The notes below the pieces were generated by a model that saw only the letters and a program-made list of their open reading frames with translations, searched no databases and was not told the origin of the DNA. This document shows, piece after piece, positions 1-8,218 of a DNA stretch of 64,000 nucleotides. Origin of the DNA: Verrucomicrobia bacterium UBA1200 (GTDB taxonomy: Bacteria; Verrucomicrobiota; Kiritimatiellia; RFP12; UBA1067); assembly GCA_002309765.1 (NCBI GenBank), contig DBXY01000058.1, forward strand, positions 4,914-68,913. The letters run 5' to 3'. Every line of letters begins with the position of its first letter. Within the stretch, counting starts at the first letter, position 1. A program made the position numbers and the translations under genes.

Positions 1-44
1 ACCGCCATTACCCAAAGCGTCAACACTCCGCGAAACCACTGCAT
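1..44 (-). CDS. 5' end of an unidentified gene (cut by the window edge)
   Basis: Only the first 14 or so codons lie in the window; they read MQWFRGVLTLWVMA and continue off the left edge. The ATG overlaps the rfbC stop by one base (TGATG), and a good Shine-Dalgarno GGAGG sits six bases upstream inside the end of rfbC, so translational coupling to rfbC is likely. The hydrophobic start suggests a signal peptide or membrane anchor. Function cannot be told. Confidence 0.6.
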   Translation of the reverse strand, partial: MQWFRGVLTLWVMA

Positions 45-604
45 CACTCGCCTCCGGTGTTATTATAAAGCGGCAGCTCCGCCTCACTTAGGAACGGCTG
101 ACGGCGGTCTTTCTCTGAAAGAATAGGATCGGTTACCGGCCACTCCACGCCCAATTCGGGATCGTTCCAGCGTATCCCGCGGTCATCCTTATGGTCATAA
201 AACTCGGAGCATTTGTAATTTATTTCCGCGATGTCGCTCATTACGCAAAAACCGTGGGCAAACCCGGCGGGAATGAAAATCTGCTTGAAATTATCCTCGC
301 TTAATGTCGCCCCGACCCATTTCCCAAAGGTCGGTGACCCGCGTCGGATATCCACCGCGACATCGTAGATCTCGCCGCGGATGCAAGAGAGAAGCTTAGC
401 CTGCGGATGGTGGAGTTGGAAGTGCAGACCGCGTAATACGCCGCGGGTGGAACGCGAACGGTTGTCCTGCACAAAAACCGTTTTTACCCCGAAGTCAAAA
501 TATTTGCGGGCATGGTAGGTTTCTAAGAAGAAACCCCGGCTGTCCTTGAAAACCTCCGGTTCGCATATCATCACCCCCGGCAACGCAGTCGCTTCAATTT
601 TCAC
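44..604 (-). CDS. rfbC: dTDP-4-dehydrorhamnose 3,5-epimerase
   Basis: Epimerises C3 and C5 of dTDP-4-keto-6-deoxyglucose in dTDP-L-rhamnose synthesis, a cytoplasmic step for surface polysaccharide. The 186 residues match the family length. The cupin motifs are visible: RGLHFQ with the catalytic His61, the AVDIRRGSPTFGKW stretch near 83-96, GFAHGF at 114-119 and the catalytic Tyr130 in INYKCSEFY. The start is GTG, overlapping the stop of the upstream ABC ATPase gene by four bases, so the two are coupled. No other rhamnose-pathway gene (rfbA, rfbB, rfbD) is seen here; its place behind a lipid ABC transporter is unusual. Family assignment is firm. Confidence 0.95.
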   Translation of the reverse strand: MKIEATALPGVMICEPEVFKDSRGFFLETYHARKYFDFGVKTVFVQDNRSRSTRGVLRGLHFQLHHPQAKLLSCIRGEIYDVAVDIRRGSPTFGKWVGATLSEDNFKQIFIPAGFAHGFCVMSDIAEINYKCSEFYDHKDDRGIRWNDPELGVEWPVTDPILSEKDRRQPFLSEAELPLYNNTGGE

Positions 605-1362
605 GATTTATCTCCTTCCGCCTGGCGGTTGAAAAATCTCCGCACCGTATCGTTTGGCGGGTAATCCCTAAGTTCAGCAGGTTTCCCTTGCGCAATCATC
701 CCCTGCGCGGCGCGATCAAGCATTACGCAACGGTCGGCCACCGCGAAAATACTCGGCAACTCATGGGTGACCATCACCATCGTCATGCCGTGACGGTCAC
801 GCAATTCCAGCAACAGCCGGTCCAGGCCCGCCGAAGTTACCGGATCCAAACCCGCCGACGGTTCATCCAGAAACAAAATCTCCGGTTCCAGTGCCAGCGC
901 CCGCGCGATCGCCGCGCGTTTTTTCATTCCGCCACTGATATCGGCCGGATAAAACCCGGCGTATTCGCGCAGGCCTACCTGTTCCAGCCGCATCAAAGCC
1001 AGCAGCCGCCGCGCCGAAGGTGGCAGCGAAGTAAAACACTCCAAGGGCAGCAGCACGTTTTCCAAAAGCGTCATCGAACCGAACAACGCCCCGCTTTGAT
1101 AGGACACCCCGAAATGGCGCAACGCCCGCGTCCGCTCGGCGGGATCGCCGCTCCAAATGTTATCACCGATGAGCCGCACCGTACCGGCCAGGGGCGGATT
1201 CAACCCGATCATGTGTTTAAGCATGGTGCTTTTACCGCAACCGGAACCGCCCAAAACCACAAAGACCTCGCCTTGGAACACCTTGAAATCAACGTCACGC
1301 AGCACCGGATGGTCATACCCGGCATCAACATGGTTAACTTCGATTACCGTTTTGCGTTCCAT
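601..1362 (-). CDS. Mla-type lipid ABC transporter ATPase (MlaF-like)
   Basis: ATP-binding subunit that would power phospholipid movement between the membranes together with the permease encoded just upstream. Walker A GGSGCGKST is at residues 38-46, the Q-loop glutamine near 89, the signature SGGMKKRAAIARAL starts at 143, and Walker B ILFLDEP ends near 168. SGGM-K-R is typical of the MlaF/Ttg2A group rather than of import ATPases. It starts two bases after the permease stop and overlaps rfbC by four bases. No MlaD-type substrate-binding gene is visible, although the gene cut at the left edge has not been identified. Confidence 0.88.
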   Translation of the reverse strand: MERKTVIEVNHVDAGYDHPVLRDVDFKVFQGEVFVVLGGSGCGKSTMLKHMIGLNPPLAGTVRLIGDNIWSGDPAERTRALRHFGVSYQSGALFGSMTLLENVLLPLECFTSLPPSARRLLALMRLEQVGLREYAGFYPADISGGMKKRAAIARALALEPEILFLDEPSAGLDPVTSAGLDRLLLELRDRHGMTMVMVTHELPSIFAVADRCVMLDRAAQGMIAQGKPAELRDYPPNDTVRRFFNRQAEGDKS

Positions 1363-1364
1363 TG

Positions 1365-2450
1365 CTATACCCCGGCAAAATACGCCACCACGGCGAACGC
1401 GCCGTCAAAAACCGTAATCAGCACCAGCGACCCCACCACAGCGGCGGTAGCCGCCCGGCCGACCGCATCGGCGGTGCGTCCGGTTTGCAACCCGTGGGAA
1501 CAGCCCACCATCCCCACCAACGTTCCGAACACTGCCGATTTTCCCAGCCCGAACAGCACGTTTGGCAATGTAATGGAGTCCGTCACATGGTTGAGATAGG
1601 TAACCGGCGGAACCTGCATCGAAACCAACACCATCGCTCCGCCAACCAGTCCCGCCGTCACCGCGAAGATGGTCAGCACCGGCATCACCAATGTGGCAGC
1701 CACCACCCTGGGCATGGCCAAAAACATTGCGGGACGGATGCCGAAAGTGACGAGCGCGTCCAACTCTTCGTTAACCTTCATCGTGCCGATTTCGGCGGCA
1801 AACGCGGAACCGGAACGTCCCGCCAAAATAATCGAGGTGATGATTGGCCCCAATTCGCGGAAAAGGCCGATGGCGATTAAATCGGCGACATACACCTCAA
1901 CCCCGAACTGGCGCAGCGAGGCGGCCGACATGAAGGCCAGAATCAAACCGATAAGGAATCCAATCAACAGCGTAATCGGCAACGCGTCAATCCCGGCCCG
2001 CTCAAAGCACACCAGCGTTTCCCGCCAACGCAGCCGGCCGGGATGAAACATTAGCCGCAAAAAACCCGACACCATTTCACCCAAGAAGGCGAGCTGTTCC
2101 ACAAAATCGCGCCAGATGCGCATCGTGGACTCGCCGACTTGCGCCGCCAGCGAATGGCTGCGGCCGGACAATCCGGTTTCGATTTTGGCAAATTTTTCTG
2201 CAGGGAAAACGCGGAATACCGTGTCAAGCGAACCGTGGGGATCGCGAAGCTCCAACTTAAGTCCGCGTTCGTTGGCGATGCGCCGCAATTCCACCGCCAA
2301 CGCCGACGCCGCGCCGCCCAGGGTCGCGCAGTCTGAAGCGTCCAGCGTCAGCGTTGCGCCGGACTGCGATGCGGCCGCTTCCGCAACTGTCCGGGTCCAT
2401 AGGGCAGACACCTCATCGGCGTTCATCGCGTTGTTAAACTTCACCACCAT
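1365..2450 (-). CDS. MlaE-family permease with N-terminal STAS domain
   Basis: Inner-membrane permease of an Mla-like lipid transport system. Residues 1 to about 95 look like a STAS domain (MlaB-like: a TLTLDASDC strand followed by helices and LRDPHGSLDTVF). From about 110 the MlaE domain follows, with several membrane segments and the conserved ELGPIITSIILAGRSGSAFAAEIGTM region, here split for length as ELGPIITSIILAGR and SGSAFAAEIGTM. Fusion of STAS and MlaE in one chain is known in many Gram-negatives and replaces a separate MlaB. The ATPase gene follows after two bases. queF lies 42 bases upstream. Confidence 0.88.
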   Translation of the reverse strand: MVVKFNNAMNADEVSALWTRTVAEAAASQSGATLTLDASDCATLGGAASALAVELRRIANERGLKLELRDPHGSLDTVFRVFPAEKFAKIETGLSGRSHSLAAQVGESTMRIWRDFVEQLAFLGEMVSGFLRLMFHPGRLRWRETLVCFERAGIDALPITLLIGFLIGLILAFMSAASLRQFGVEVYVADLIAIGLFRELGPIITSIILAGRSGSAFAAEIGTMKVNEELDALVTFGIRPAMFLAMPRVVAATLVMPVLTIFAVTAGLVGGAMVLVSMQVPPVTYLNHVTDSITLPNVLFGLGKSAVFGTLVGMVGCSHGLQTGRTADAVGRAATAAVVGSLVLITVFDGAFAVVAYFAGV

Positions 2451-2492
2451 AGCCCGAATTCCCGGAAATAACGGCTTAAACCATCGAACGGC

Positions 2493-2972
2493 TTATTCGC
2501 CCTTCAACCCGTGTGAACGGAACCGGAATTTCGCCAGTTCCTCATACTCCGTCCCCGGCCGCCCGCGATTTGCGTACGGCCAAATCGAAATCCCGCCCCG
2601 CGGCACAAATTCGCCGATAACCTCAATGTACTTGGGATCCATTAATGCGACAAGATCGTTGAGGATAATGTTGACGCAATCCTCGTGAAAATCGCCGTGG
2701 TTGCGGAAGCTGAACAGATACAGTTTAAGGGATTTGCTCTCCACCATCCGCTCGTCGGGAATGTAGCGGATGACAATCTTGGCGAAATCGGGCTGACCGG
2801 TCACCGGGCAAAGCGAAGTAAACTCCGGGCAGTTAAAGGTTACCCAATAATCCCGTTCCGGATGCTTGTTGGCAAAAGTTTCCAGCACACCGGGATCGTA
2901 ATCGTCCGGGCGGGCGGTCTTGCGGTTTCCCAACAAGGAGATTCCCTGCAACTCATCGGCGGAACGGGACAT
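2493..2972 (-). CDS. queF: NADPH-dependent 7-cyano-7-deazaguanine reductase (QueF)
   Basis: Reduces preQ0 to preQ1 in queuosine synthesis for tRNA modification. The 159-residue length fits the short, unimodular QueF class. Catalytic Cys55 lies in FTSLCPVTGQPDF with Asp62 beside it, and the NADPH-binding ESKSLKLYL motif is at 78-86, followed by FRNHGDFHE. It lies 19 bases downstream of hisF and is probably read from the hisF promoter. Other queuosine genes (queC, queD, queE) are not in the window, and no preQ1 riboswitch is seen upstream. Confidence 0.95.
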   Translation of the reverse strand: MSRSADELQGISLLGNRKTARPDDYDPGVLETFANKHPERDYWVTFNCPEFTSLCPVTGQPDFAKIVIRYIPDERMVESKSLKLYLFSFRNHGDFHEDCVNIILNDLVALMDPKYIEVIGEFVPRGGISIWPYANRGRPGTEYEELAKFRFRSHGLKGE

Positions 2973-2991
2973 TACGGCACCCCACTTTCAA

Positions 2992-3756
2992 TTAACGGCG
3001 GACGCTAATCCCGCGGCCGGCAAGGTAATCCTTGAGCGCCGGGATGCTGATGATGTTGAAATGGAACACGGACGCTGCCAGAAGCACCGTCGCGCCAGCT
3101 TCCGCCGCCTCGGCGAAATGTTCCATCGTCCCGGCGCCGCCGGATGCCACCACGTCCGCCGAACAGGCGGCATGGATCGCGCGGATCAGCGGCAAATCAT
3201 AGCCGGTACGCACGCCGTCAGTGGACTTGCTGGTCGGCAACAAAGTCTTAACCCCGTAGCCGTCCACCCGTTTTGCCCACTCCACGGCATCAGTGCCGGT
3301 GGCGGTATTGCCGCCATTGATGAAAACCTCGTAGCCAGACGGCATAGCAGGATTCTGCATCACGTCGATTGCCACGGTCACGCGGTCGGCACCGAACTCC
3401 TTAACCATCTCGCCGATCATATCCGGGTTGCGGAACACCGCGCTGTTGGTGGAAATTTTGTCCGCGCCGCACTTAAGCACCGCTTCGGCGGCGGCGACGG
3501 AGTTAATTCCCCCGCCCATCGTAAACGGCACCGTTACGGCGTCCGCCACCTTGCGCACCACCTCAAGCATCGTGGAGCGGTTTTCCACCGTGGCGGTGAT
3601 GTCCAGCATCGCCAACTCGTCCGCGCCGGCGGCGCAATACGCCTTGCAGCATTCCACGGGATCGCCAGCATCGCGGATATCCACAAAATTCACGCCTTTA
3701 ACCACCCTACCCTGGCGCATATCCAGGCACGGCATAATCACAACAGGTTTACTCAT
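2992..3756 (-). CDS. hisF: Imidazole glycerol phosphate synthase cyclase subunit
   Basis: Cyclase half of the HisFH enzyme, which forms IGP and AICAR in histidine synthesis. The beta/alpha barrel is full length at 254 residues. The catalytic aspartates are present: Asp12 in MPCLDM, Asp131 in VAIDV and Asp180 in STDGVRTGYD. Phosphate-binding GGGI (81-84) and SGGAG near the C-terminal end are also clear. The loop before Asp180 reads LLPTSKSTDG where many homologues have LLTSMDRDG, a lineage variation that keeps the catalytic residue. It is the first gene of the leftmost minus-strand operon, and no other his gene is nearby. Confidence 0.96.
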   Translation of the reverse strand: MSKPVVIMPCLDMRQGRVVKGVNFVDIRDAGDPVECCKAYCAAGADELAMLDITATVENRSTMLEVVRKVADAVTVPFTMGGGINSVAAAEAVLKCGADKISTNSAVFRNPDMIGEMVKEFGADRVTVAIDVMQNPAMPSGYEVFINGGNTATGTDAVEWAKRVDGYGVKTLLPTSKSTDGVRTGYDLPLIRAIHAACSADVVASGGAGTMEHFAEAAEAGATVLLAASVFHFNIISIPALKDYLAGRGISVRR

Positions 3757-3802
3757 AATATCATCCGATTAACAGTTAATCCAAAACTCAAATGGTGCGC
3801 TC

Positions 3803-3832
3803 ATTTTATCACCAAACCGAACGCCAAGACAA
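3803..3832 (-). promoter_or_regulatory. Candidate promoter for hisF-queF operon
   Basis: On the minus strand the sequence reads TTGTCT, an 18-base spacer, then TAAAAT. The -10 box lies about 47 bases before the hisF ATG. A perfect palindrome, ATTAAC-A-GTTAAT, lies between the promoter and the gene at 3768-3780 and could be an operator. Called by eye from consensus match only. Confidence 0.5.
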
Positions 3833-3876
3833 CCCCAAAACGCCATCAGGGCGAAATTTTGCCGATGCCAACGAGT

Positions 3877-4890
3877 TCACTTGACCGGCTCTTGAACCCG
3901 CACTTTGAACTCGCGTTCCGCCTTGGCCGGCTTACCGTTCACAAAGTAAGGCCAACCGTCAGCATCCCACTTCATTTCCTGCAACAGCGTCGGTCGTTCT
4001 TTGGGATCGTAACCTTTGCAATGCGAATGGTAAAAAATCATCGTGCGGCCGTCTTGGGTGGTGAAAACATCCCCGTTGTGGCCGGGGCCGTAAAACCAAT
4101 CATCGGCGGAAGAGGACAAAATCGGCTTGGCTTTGCCGGCCGTCAGATTATTGCCCTCCCGGTCGGAGTACGGTCCTTTGACCGATTTGGAGCGGCCCAC
4201 GGTCAAATAGTAAGTGTGGTTGGCGTAGTGTCCGCCGGAGACAAACAGATACCACCATCCGTTTCGATGCATCACGTATGAGCCTTCATACGCGCCGACC
4301 ATCTTCGATTCCGGCTTGCGGATGCCCGCCACATGGAGCGGTTTCGCGCCGGACGCAATGGACAAACCATCGGAAGCGAGGTCCACCACATGTACCCCGT
4401 CGGCCAAACTGCCGAAAAACATCATCGCTTTCCCGTCGACGGTTAACACAAACGGATCAATCGCGTTAAGAATACCTTCCCTTCGCGTGTCAATAACCAC
4501 ACCCCTAAACTCAAACGGCCCGGTAGGACGGGTTGACGTGAGGGCCGCAATTTTGCAATCGTCGTCGCTAATGAAAAGCGAAATGTACAATACCCAATTA
4601 TTGCCGATGCGAGTCACGCATGGTGCCCAAATGTTCCGCGAGATCGCCTCCAGTTTACCCCTAGCGTCAGGGGAAATAGGACTATCCCCGGTGTCAGTCC
4701 AGGAAATCAGGTCACTGCTGGTCATCAATGTGCGCAAACCGGTCGCGACGCTGTAAAACTTACCGCCAGCATACCACACCGTAGGATCCGGCCAATCTTT
4801 CGCGATTACCGGATTCTGGAAATCCGCCAGCACCGCCCCGGCGGTAGCCAGCGACAACAACACGCCAAAAGAAATTTGCTTAATGTTCAT
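3877..4890 (-). CDS. Secreted glycoside hydrolase family 43-like protein
   Basis: A five-bladed beta-propeller glycosidase, probably acting on arabinan, xylan or galactan side chains outside the cytoplasm. The three acidic residues expected of GH43 can be read: base Asp35 in WPDPTVWY, the pKa-modulating Asp145 in NAIDPF and the acid Glu202 in GAYEGSYVMH. The start chosen is the ATG of MNIKQISFGVLLS, which gives a normal signal peptide ending near ALA; an in-frame start 13 codons upstream would put extra residues in front of it. It is divergent from the putative glycosidase gene starting near 5.1 kb. Substrate cannot be settled by eye. Confidence 0.85.
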   Translation of the reverse strand: MNIKQISFGVLLSLATAGAVLADFQNPVIAKDWPDPTVWYAGGKFYSVATGLRTLMTSSDLISWTDTGDSPISPDARGKLEAISRNIWAPCVTRIGNNWVLYISLFISDDDCKIAALTSTRPTGPFEFRGVVIDTRREGILNAIDPFVLTVDGKAMMFFGSLADGVHVVDLASDGLSIASGAKPLHVAGIRKPESKMVGAYEGSYVMHRNGWWYLFVSGGHYANHTYYLTVGRSKSVKGPYSDREGNNLTAGKAKPILSSSADDWFYGPGHNGDVFTTQDGRTMIFYHSHCKGYDPKERPTLLQEMKWDADGWPYFVNGKPAKAEREFKVRVQEPVK

Positions 4891-4977
4891 AACGGTTAAT
4901 ACACTAACAAAAATCACCACGCGATTCAACCACTTTCTAGAATAAAAACAGTTAGGCCGATTTCACCACTTTTACCC

Positions 4978-5006
4978 TTGCCCAAAATAGGGCAATATGA
5001 GATAAT
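4978..5006 (+). promoter_or_regulatory. Candidate promoter with operator-like inverted repeat
   Basis: TTGCCC, a 17-base spacer and GATAAT form a good sigma-70 type promoter for the gene beginning near 5076. A perfect inverted repeat TTGCCC-aaaata-GGGCAA (4978-4995) covers the -35 box and the first part of the spacer. A protein bound there would block this promoter and could also affect the divergent GH43 gene. Confidence 0.55.
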
Positions 5007-5075
5007 TAACGCGTTTAGTAGCTTGTTTCAGTTGACTCAGACGGTTGCGGCCGTTGGTTTGGGGAAGTTATTACT

Positions 5076-7139
5076 ATGGGAAAAACAGCAATCTACATTG
5101 TCTCATTGGCATTGTTGGCGATTTCGGTATTCGTGCGCCTTCCCGCTTCCGGCGCGGAGGTTGATAAACCTTTGGAGGCCGCCCCGTTCTCTGTAATTCG
5201 TTTGAGAAAACGGCAATCCGACGAAGCCGACACATGGCGGGCAACGCTTGAACAGTTCGCCAAATACCGCGCCGCAGTGGACGAGGTTTGGTTTTCCACC
5301 GGCATCAACTTCCCCAAGATCGAAGTGCACCAAGCCGCCGCCGAACGTCTCGCCGTCGCTGCAAACGACCTCAGAAAGCTCGGCATTCTCCCCTCTGTCC
5401 AGATCCAGGCTACTATCGGACACGGCGATTTTCTAGCGTTGCATTCCGACAATTCAGGCATCACTTGGCAGCGTTACACCGCCTCCGACGGCACGACGGC
5501 TCAAACCCAGAACTGCCCGCGGGCACCGGAATTTCTAACCTATATGCGCGAAATGGCCAGCGCATACGCCAAGGCCGTGAAACCGTATTCGGTGTGGGTA
5601 GACGATGATATACGCATCATTAACCACCACTCCAATGGTGGCAACAGCGGATGGGGATGCCATTGCGAGCATTGCCTGTCGCTCTTCGCGCAAAAAGAGG
5701 GCAAAGAGCGGACTCGCGAACAACTGCTAAAAGACATCAAACAAGACAGCGAACTTGCCGACCGTTGGCGCGCGTTTGCGTTCGAAGGAGAAACGGAGCT
5801 CGCCAAAGCAATTGCGGAAGCCGTGCACGAGGTTTCGCCGCAAACACGCATGTGTCTGCAACAACCGGGCGCGTGTTTTCCGGAACACAAAGCGATTTAT
5901 GAAGCGTTTCATGCCACCACCGGCTTGGGGGTCGGAATGCGTGCTGGAGCCGGATCGTATCGTGATCATGACGCCCGCGACCAGATTCTCAAAGCGTATA
6001 TTCTCGCACGGCAAATTGAAACCATCGGGCCGCTGCCCTTTATGGACTGGATCTGCATGGAAGTCGAAACCTTCCCCCGCACCTTTGCGTGCCGTACCGG
6101 GAGAGGCGTTATCCTTGAGGCTCTGGAATCGCTGTCGCAAGGCATGAACGCCATTTCCGTGTTCGCGATTGATGCCGGGTACGAACCGCCGGAATGGTAC
6201 GGTTCTGAGATTCTTTCCCCGATGGCAAACAACATTGCAATGCTCAAAAGGTATGTGCGAATCAACGAGGGGGCGAAACGTGCCGGTTACGGATTATCAC
6301 GAACCCCCGACCTGCCCCTTCGCACATCATCCCTGCCGCTCGACGTCACAGTAGGCGAACGGCGTTCCGGATTCGCGCACATCCTAACCCTGAAGGATGC
6401 CGAAGCCGTAATCAGCAGCGGCAAAAAGGCGATGGACAAGCTGTTTTCCGAGGATTTGATTATTGACGGACCGACCGCACACAAACTCGTCAGCTCCGGA
6501 TACGCCGGCGAGATCGGACTTTCCGGATGCAAAAGTTTAGGAGACGCTTCCGGAATTCGAGAGCGATTTACCAGCAACCAATTATGCGAAGGCATTGCTT
6601 CCCGTGAAGTTCCGATAACCGGTAACACTTACGTTCTTGAGCCGGCGGCGGGCGCGACGATTGTCGGCAACTATGGCGACGACATGAACAAAGATTTCAT
6701 TGCCGGTCCGGCGTGCATCATGTTTGAAACGCCAAGCGGACGCCGACGCGCCGTGTTCGGATACGACGCTCTGGGCGGATCGCTCGCCAACGCCTCCGGC
6801 GGCCACGTGTTACGATTGCATCGGCTCGCCGATTGGGCATCGCACGGCAAGTCACCAATCCTATTGGAAACGCCAACCAGATCCTTCGTCCAACCGCGAA
6901 TCCGCGAGAACGGCACACTGGTATCAATCGTCTTCGTTAACGCCACGGTCGGGACTACCCAACCGGTAAAGCTGAAACTTCGCGGGATACCTGCGGACGC
7001 GGTTAAAGCCGTGTGGTCGACTTTCGATGCCGAAGATGCGGAGCTTGCCATCGTTCGCGAAGGCAAAGATGCGCTGGTAACGTTACCGCCGGTTCCGGCA
7101 TGGACTGGCGGATATCTCTTTTTCTTGCCCCAAAGCTGA
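5076..7139 (+). CDS. Putative secreted TIM-barrel glycosidase-like protein
   Basis: 687 residues with a signal peptide (1 to about 27, ending ASGAEV). The first 400 residues look like a beta/alpha barrel of the glycosidase type: VDEVWFSTG near 68-76, YSVWVDDDIRI at 171-181, and GWGCHCEHC at 193-200. The cysteine cluster CxCxxC after an acidic strand resembles the metal-binding or structural motif seen in several uncharacterised sugar hydrolase families. The C-terminal part (about 560-687) looks like beta-sandwich material. I could not assign a family with certainty. Its promoter faces away from the GH43 gene, so the two may be co-regulated. The next gene starts 20 bases downstream. Confidence 0.6.
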   Translation: MGKTAIYIVSLALLAISVFVRLPASGAEVDKPLEAAPFSVIRLRKRQSDEADTWRATLEQFAKYRAAVDEVWFSTGINFPKIEVHQAAAERLAVAANDLRKLGILPSVQIQATIGHGDFLALHSDNSGITWQRYTASDGTTAQTQNCPRAPEFLTYMREMASAYAKAVKPYSVWVDDDIRIINHHSNGGNSGWGCHCEHCLSLFAQKEGKERTREQLLKDIKQDSELADRWRAFAFEGETELAKAIAEAVHEVSPQTRMCLQQPGACFPEHKAIYEAFHATTGLGVGMRAGAGSYRDHDARDQILKAYILARQIETIGPLPFMDWICMEVETFPRTFACRTGRGVILEALESLSQGMNAISVFAIDAGYEPPEWYGSEILSPMANNIAMLKRYVRINEGAKRAGYGLSRTPDLPLRTSSLPLDVTVGERRSGFAHILTLKDAEAVISSGKKAMDKLFSEDLIIDGPTAHKLVSSGYAGEIGLSGCKSLGDASGIRERFTSNQLCEGIASREVPITGNTYVLEPAAGATIVGNYGDDMNKDFIAGPACIMFETPSGRRRAVFGYDALGGSLANASGGHVLRLHRLADWASHGKSPILLETPTRSFVQPRIRENGTLVSIVFVNATVGTTQPVKLKLRGIPADAVKAVWSTFDAEDAELAIVREGKDALVTLPPVPAWTGGYLFFLPQS

Positions 7140-7159
7140 ATGGTTAGGATTAACGTTTT

Positions 7160-8209
7160 ATGCAAATACGGAGAATAACGCCTTGGATTGTTTTAGCTGC
7201 GGCGGTGGCGCTGGCGGCGGTTCAAAGCCGTCGGCTGGCCGCGATCCGCCAATCCGGGATGCCCGAAGCGTATCCGGGCTACACGGCCGACCCGCCGCCG
7301 GCACTGACATTCGTCATGGCCGGATTGGGCGGATTCCGCGGTATTGTCTCCGAGGTGCTGTGGTTTCGCGCCGAGCGACTTCAGGAAGAGTCCCGTTATC
7401 TTGAACTGGTGCAGTTAGCAGACTGGTTAACCATGCTCGATCCCCACGCCGCGGAGGCTTGGGTTTACAACGCCTGGAATCTGGCCTACAACGTCAGCGT
7501 GATGATGATTCGCCACGAAGACCGTTTGCGCTGGGTACAGAACGGCATCCGGTTGCTGCGCGATGACGGAATCCGCATGAACCCCAAGGAGCCAAGATTA
7601 TACCGGGAACTAGCGTGGATGTACATGAACAAAGTGGGCGGAACGCTCGATGAAGCCCATGCGACTTACCAGAAAACGCTGGCCGACCGCATGGCCCCGT
7701 GCGTTGACGCCAACGGTAAGCTTGCCGACAGTCCGGAATGCCGGGCCGTACTCGCGGAACACCGGATGGATGCCGACAAGATGCTTGAAATCGAGAAGCG
7801 TTTCGGTCCGGTTGACTGGCGGTTGCCCGAAGCCCATTCCTTGTATTGGGCTTGGCTGGGGTTGCAGTTTCCCGATGGCGGGCTGGAAGAGTTGATGTGC
7901 CGCCGTCTGATTTATCAGTCGCTGCTGCTGATTATTATCACCAACCCCTCCGCCGCCCATTCGGTTGCCGACCGACTTAAGCTGGTCCCCGCCACCACCG
8001 ATTTCTTTACCGAAACATTCGAGAAATTCCCTTCCCGAACCATGCGATCGGTTTACCTGCAGTATCTGGCAAAAATCGCTGCGCTGGCACGGGAAAACGA
8101 ACGGGAAGACATTGTCCGCGAATGCCACACGCGTTTTGCCAAAGCCTTGCCGGCCGGCGTAAAGCCGCCGACGATTGAAGAAATGATCCAAGAAGCCAAA
8201 CGCCAGTGA
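7160..8209 (+). CDS. Unknown membrane-anchored protein, TPR-like
   Basis: I do not recognise this 349-residue protein. One N-terminal membrane segment (about 8-24) is followed by a long helical region rich in Trp, Tyr and Leu, with repeated patterns such as LDPHAAEAWVYNAWNLAYN and MNPKEPRLYRELAWMYMNK that resemble tetratricopeptide-like helical pairs. A scaffold or assembly role in the periplasm is possible but is inference. It follows the putative glycosidase after 20 bases and precedes rarA by nine bases, so all three are likely co-transcribed. No Shine-Dalgarno site is obvious at the chosen ATG. Confidence 0.6.
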   Translation: MQIRRITPWIVLAAAVALAAVQSRRLAAIRQSGMPEAYPGYTADPPPALTFVMAGLGGFRGIVSEVLWFRAERLQEESRYLELVQLADWLTMLDPHAAEAWVYNAWNLAYNVSVMMIRHEDRLRWVQNGIRLLRDDGIRMNPKEPRLYRELAWMYMNKVGGTLDEAHATYQKTLADRMAPCVDANGKLADSPECRAVLAEHRMDADKMLEIEKRFGPVDWRLPEAHSLYWAWLGLQFPDGGLEELMCRRLIYQSLLLIIITNPSAAHSVADRLKLVPATTDFFTETFEKFPSRTMRSVYLQYLAKIAALARENEREDIVRECHTRFAKALPAGVKPPTIEEMIQEAKRQ

Positions 8210-8218
8210 TTCTTTACC

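Noticed and set aside
688..1599. 303-codon plus-strand open frame opposite the Mla genes
   Set aside because: Arg/His/Gln-rich shadow of the MlaF and MlaE coding strands, with no family likeness.
3200..3260. HisF possibly inactive because of a changed loop (LLPTSKSTDG)
   Set aside because: The three catalytic aspartates (12, 131, 180) are intact; the changed residue is not the catalytic one.
2920..4281. 453-codon plus-strand open frame opposite hisF and GH43
   Set aside because: It runs antisense through three well-supported genes, has no recognisable motif and lacks a ribosome-binding site; it is a by-product of their codon bias.
4890..7160. Shared TTAACNGTT-like motif before several genes (hisF, GH43, CsgG-like)
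   Set aside because: Positions relative to starts differ and matches are short; chance in AT-rich leaders cannot be ruled out.
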